From: Toxoplasma gondii ME49
Lineage: Eukaryota; Apicomplexa; Conoidasida; Eucoccidiorida; Sarcocystidae
Assembly (NCBI RefSeq): GCF_000006565.2
Contig: NC_031476.1
Location: 4,178,458-4,242,457, forward strand
Direction of reading: 5' to 3'
Length of the DNA: 64,000 bases
Shown here: positions 59,559 through 64,000 of the stretch, one piece after another
Position numbering within the stretch: position 1 is the stretch's first letter
How the letters are laid out: every line of letters begins with the position of its first letter
Translations under genes and position numbers: made by a program
The notes under the pieces: model-generated
Told to the model about the DNA's origin: nothing
Databases searched by the model: none
The model's input: the letters and a program-made list of their open reading frames with translations, nothing else

Positions 59559-62500
59559 TTATCCTAGTCTCTCTTTCCCTTCCTCAACTGCCTTTGAGTC
59601 CTTGTCTGTCTTCTCTCCTTCCTCTGTTTTCTTCTCATCTTCGTCTCTTCCTTCTTCGCCCCTCTCCCCGAGACTTGCCTCCCTCTCATTCTGTTTCTCC
59701 TGCTCTCTCGCCTCCTCTGGAGTTTCCTCGGTCTCCCTCTCTGCCCGTTCTCCACCTCCGTCACTTTCTTCTTCTCCCTTCGCTGTGGCTTCTTCCTCGT
59801 CTCTGTCGTCTTCTCCTCTCTTGCGAGCGCCTGATGTACGCCAGTGAGTTGTGTCTCCCTTGACTCCTTCTGCGTTGTTTCTGTCTTCCTCCGCAACTCC
59901 AAAGCTCGGAACGTCCTCCTCCACTTCCTCCGCCATGTTTCCTCCTTCGACTCTCGTCGACATTCTCGGTCGCTCTCGTTCTTCCTTCGCGCTCTCTGCA
60001 TCTTCCTGTGCCAAACACAGTGCCTGCACCGAGTTCCCGATTCCTTTTCTGTCTCTCGCTCTCCGTGCTCTCCCCTCTCCGGCGCTCTCTCCACTGACTC
60101 CGGCGCTCTCTCCACTGACTCCGGCGCTCTCTCCACTGACTCCGGCGCTCTCTCTCTGTCTCTCGCTCTCGGCCTCTTCGGGTTCTCGCTCGCGAGTCCT
60201 CTGTCGTCGCCTCGTCCTCACGGAGACAGATTTCATCTCCTTCTCCTGCCGACGCGAGACCTGTCTCCCCCCCACACTGGCCCCTGTCTCCGAAAAGGCC
60301 GGCTTCGCCACCCCTCCGCCCGCTGAAGGGTACGGTGTACTGCCGAAGAGCGGCATGCCTCGAGCCTCGCGGTGTCTCTGCAGAAGGGATTTCCACGGCG
60401 AGGACGCATGCGACGCCGGAGAAGACGATGGACCCTGCGCTTGCGCGCCTTTAACCGTCTTCAAGAGAAAGGTCGACAGAGAAGGAGGCGAAGAAGAACA
60501 AGCAGAAGAACACAGACGCGGACAAGAAGACATGGATGTAGGTGGACTCTTTTGGGCGTTTCTGGACTCGGAGAACGTATCGGAAACTGGACTTTCTTCA
60601 GCCGTGTCTGAGCTAGGATCCAGGCAAACATTCGCGGAATGGACAGATCCTGCAGGTTGAAGAAATTGGTGAGTCTTCTCCGCCAAGACGTCTTGAGCAG
60701 CTTGCCAGACGGAGCAAACCGCTTCGCGCATGGTCCCGCCCACGGTCTCCCCCGACTGTTTTCTCGCTCTCTTCGGCCACAGGGAGTGTGTGGGGAGAAG
60801 GACCCTGTCTCCATTTCTTTGGAGACACTCGCGAGTCCCTGCTTCGGTGGCTTCTTCGCTACCGGAGAGGACGACGACGAGGTCGCCGGCCGCGCAGGCG
60901 TTTTTTCCTTGCTGCTCGAATTCTTCGCTGCTCTCCTTTGCGTCCGGACCGGAGTAGAACCTCTTTTCTTTCCGTGGTTCTTCTTCGCTGCCCTCTGGAG
61001 AGTTTCCCTCTGTTACGCGCGTTCTCCCCTCCTTTGTGTGCAGCGCATGCATATTTTTCGCGGCGAAACATGGGGGAAAGCCGGAGTTGACCGCCTTTCT
61101 GGAGTCGTCTGACTTTGGTCGCTGCTTCGCTGTTGCGTCCGCAGCTTTGTCGCGACTCTCGCGCTCCGCCTTCTCAAAACTCGAGCGAGACTGCAACGAA
61201 ACGTCGCCGCGTCTCTGCTCCTCATCGTCTGCATCGATTTGCTTCTGGAACAGCCCTGAGGACGCAGACGGTCGGCAACTCGCACGCAGTCCCGGCGCCA
61301 TCGAGGCAACCGAATCGGGGAGAGATTCAATGCACACTCCGTCCTCAGTGTACACCCCCGACGCGTCTACAATCAGCGTCTCTTCAACGGTCAAGACGTT
61401 CTCGAGCTGCTGCAGAACGCAGGAAACGCCTGCAGCGAGAGCGCCTCCAACTCGGCCTGCTACATGCTCTGGTCGAGTCCATCCGCGGCGCCTCTCTCTC
61501 GTCTTCTCGCTCCTTGCCGCCACATGCGAAGGCTCTGAACGCTTCGGACGCGAACGCGTCTCTGAGGCCCTCTCGCTGTCTCCTGTCTCCGGCGTCGCGG
61601 GCCGCGGACGCGAAGGAGAGGACTCCGACAGCGGTTTTCCGGCAGAGGACGCTCGACGCCCATGTGAGAACGTTGCCGAAAACGGAGCAGAAAGACCGAG
61701 TTTTTTCTCGCAGGCTCTGAAGCCTGTGGGCGCGCCACAGTCCGACGGAGACTGGTCTCGCGTCTCGGCGCTCCTCGAGGCGCCCTCATGGCCCAAGGTC
61801 GACTTCTCACGCGCCGCGGCGCTGCTCCGCCCACTCCCTGCTGAAGTCGAGCGTCGCGGCTTCTTTCCAGAGGAAGAAAGGTCAGCCGCTAGAGAAGACA
61901 GAGGCTGAGGGGCAAACGCTTCGAGTTCATCGACGCGCGCCAAAGCATTGGCGAGGTCTTGCCGCGACTCCGCCAGGGAGCGTCGAAGAGAGACAACTTC
62001 CCGGACGAGGACCTGCGCGGAAGACACACACATCGAGACAGAACGCATGCAGAGCAGACAAAAGAGAGAAGCCACGGAGTCGAGGCGGACGGGCAGGCGG
62101 CCTGCGAGGAAACCGCAGGAGCTCCGGACCTGGAAGGCGACGCGCCTGCCAAGAATGCGGTGTGCAACGCGAGCACAGAAAGAGGCAGTAGAAAAACTCG
62201 CGGAAGAAGGGACTCCCCACAAAAACAGTCGAGCGTTCCCCCGCAAAGCAAGGAAGACGCAGGCGAATAAAACGAAAACGGAAGCAGTCTTCTGCGAAGA
62301 AGGCGCGTATCGCGGTAGCCCTGCGTTCCCCGTCGAGAAGAAGCAAGCCGACGAAAGTAAAAGTGCAAGAAAGGGCTCCAGACACTTCGCCATAAACAAA
62401 GTCCTGGAACTGTAAAAAAATCGAGACGGCTTCTACAAAACCGAGGAACGGTCACATCGAAAGTTTCGAAAGCGAAAAGCGAAGACGGAGGAAGAAAACA

Positions 62501-64000
62501 TGAAGGAAAACATACTCGTTTCTCGTTCTTCAGCTGTTGCACCGTTCCCTGAAGGTTCTCCGTCGCAAGTGTACCCGCAGCGACTCGGTCCTGTGAAAGA
62601 AAGCGGAAGTGTACATCTTGTCCAGAAAAGTTCGTCTGTGGTCCTCTCTCGCGCCCCTCATTTATTCGTCTCTCTTCCTTGAAAAAAGTATTTTTCTCCT
62701 CCAAGTTTGTGCTCTGCATGCATCGCAACTAAAGCCACCGGCGACTGTTTTCCGCCAAGTTTCCTCGTTCTTCCCAGACGCTCCCCTCTCCTCCCCTGCC
62801 GCTCTGTCGCCAAGTCTCTCGGCGTCTTTCAGCGTCACGAAAGAATCGACAAGCCTCGTCTGTGCAAGCGTTTCCTGAGTCCGTTCTGTTCCTTCTCACA
62901 CGGTAAGGATGCCGCAGTGGTCGCCAACTCTCAGAAAAGGCCGCCTGTCAGAAAAGGCCGCCTGTCAGAAAAGGCCGCCTGTCAGAAAAGGCCGCCTGTC
63001 AGAAAAGACTTTGGCATCTGTCTCGCCGTCCTTCCCCACATGGGCGAGAGTGTGTACAGCCCTGCCCAAAGGACTACTACAGTGAACTTCGTGATGTCTG
63101 TACAGCTTGTCAACTAAAGTCAGTTTCCGAACCGTTAGTGGTGTTGCATGTCCTCTGAGTGCGTAGGGAAAAGGAAGATTCACCGCAATCTCAACACAGC
63201 AGTTACCGTAACTCTAGACGTCTAATATTCGAGTTCATCTACCACAGTTCCCTGGGACCCCAATCCCGCACTCTCTTTCGAGCGTTGAAACTCACTCGCA
63301 GGTCGACCCTGTAACCTTTGAGTCAGTTGATTAGAAGTATGTTTGATGCTCTCCACGAACCGACCTAACAGTGTGATGCCTTTGGTTTATAGATCTCTAG
63401 TGATGCTTGCCAGTTTCCATGTATCTATTTATACACTGATATTTTCAAAGATCACTCCTGTACGGTTTATCTCATTTATTTTGGTTTGACATGCTTCTGC
63501 GCCAGTCGATCCAGTGACGTTCGCTTGCCGTCCTTCCTGTTCCCCGTCGTTTCCTGTTTCTGCTGGAGCGATCTCTTTTTCCGGCCTCCCCCAACTCGTG
63601 CTAGTACACCACCGCGCGAGCGGAGAGAGGTCCTAGTTTCAGCAAGGAAACCTTACAGTGCGAATACACAACTCCTCTCCTCAGTATGCTCACGTGGATT
63701 TCTGCGCGCAGCAGGGTGCCCTCATCTCGCAGCTGCAAAACCTCGGTCTCGAGGCGGTGGCGTCTCTCCTCTAGGCTCTCCACTTCTGCTCGCAGAGTCT
63801 CCAGTTCCACCTACCGATACATCACAGTGATTCACACAGTTGCCCAGAACCGGTCGCTTGTGTCGGCGTCCCCTGATGCATGTCCAAGTCGCTTACCACT
63901 CTGCCTTGTCTCCCTGGCTGTCACTAAACGCGCAGCGTCTCCCTGGACATTTGCAGTGAGCAGTTTTTCTTTACACGGAGATACAGACGGCTACTTATAC
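59559..64000 (-). CDS. Coiled-coil, acidic low-complexity protein, 5' end at or beyond the right edge
   Basis: Exon 63810-63694 (acceptor TCGGTAG, donor GTGAGC) and exon 62012-59559 (acceptor TTCCGCGCAG) join in phase 0. Together they give about 856 residues to a TAA. The junction continues one coiled coil: LETEVLQLRDEGTLLRAEIH then VLVREVVSLRRSLAESRQDL. Downstream lie Ser/Arg-rich linkers, a hydrophobic patch GGALAAGVSCVLQQLENVLT followed by IVDASGVYTEDGV, a short repeat block (GVSGESA) and a very acidic Glu/Lys/Arg C-terminal 150 residues. No catalytic motif or transmembrane segment is apparent, and I do not recognise a family. The start codon and first exon or exons are not resolved and may lie outside the window. 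A structural or scaffold role is only a guess. Confidence 0.65.
60080..60155 (-). repeat. Coding 24-bp repeat (GVSGESA)
   Basis: Three to four copies of CTCTCCACTGACTCCGGCG plus CTCTC on the plus strand encode SAGVSGE-type octads in the coiled-coil protein. Confidence 0.88.
62930..63008. repeat. 17-bp tandem repeat (GTCAGAAAAGGCCGCCT)
   Basis: Four to five near-perfect copies in the 1.7-kb intron of the coiled-coil gene. The rest of this intron (62013-63693) shows no gene that I can support. Confidence 0.92.

Overview
The window is eukaryotic nuclear DNA from a coccidian apicomplexan, most likely Toxoplasma gondii or a very close relative (Hammondia, Neospora). The signs are intron-rich genes with GT/AG junctions, GC-rich Ser/Arg/Ala-biased proteins, CAAAATG-type start contexts, frequent TGCATGCA palindromes, and (TA)n or GATA microsatellites in introns and spacers. 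I found no operons, CRISPR arrays, insertion sequences or convincing tRNA/rRNA genes. Gene models were assembled by eye from open frames, splice sites and reading-phase continuity. Three models close arithmetically: the Gemin5 homologue, the kelch protein and GAR1.

Layout, left to right. (1) 1-7.2 kb, minus strand: the 5' and middle part of a large armadillo-like repeat protein that runs off the left edge. (2) 7.2-11.8 kb: a head-to-head spacer. (3) 11.8-24.1 kb, plus strand: a giant (about 3490 aa) six-exon Gemin5 homologue with a WD40 half and a helical C-terminal half. (4) 25.1-31.5 kb, minus strand: an eight-exon kelch-repeat protein of about 795 aa, tail-to-tail with Gemin5, with 15-residue Cys-containing repeats near its C-terminus and strongly purine/pyrimidine-asymmetric introns. 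(5) 31.5-39.7 kb: a lower-GC, gene-poor stretch holding a single-exon ORF for a putative secreted or anchored Cys-rich protein (33.6-34.2 kb, minus) and a weaker ORF. (6) 39.7-43.3 kb, plus: GAR1, seven exons, 210 aa, complete. (7) 46.6-57.0 kb, plus: an unusual vesicle-coat-adaptor-like protein that joins a GAT-like helical segment, a C2-like domain, a long coiled coil and an alpha-adaptin-type appendage. (8) 59.6 kb to beyond 63.8 kb, minus: a coiled-coil, acidic, low-complexity protein of unknown function.

Two neighbours belong to RNP biology (Gemin5 in snRNP assembly, GAR1 in H/ACA snoRNPs), but each eukaryotic gene has its own promoter and I infer no co-regulation. The most interesting protein is the GGA-like adaptor. 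The most interesting DNA feature is a same-orientation element built on the palindrome GGTGTAYRTACACC, seen three times plus one degenerate copy, in both exons and an intron.
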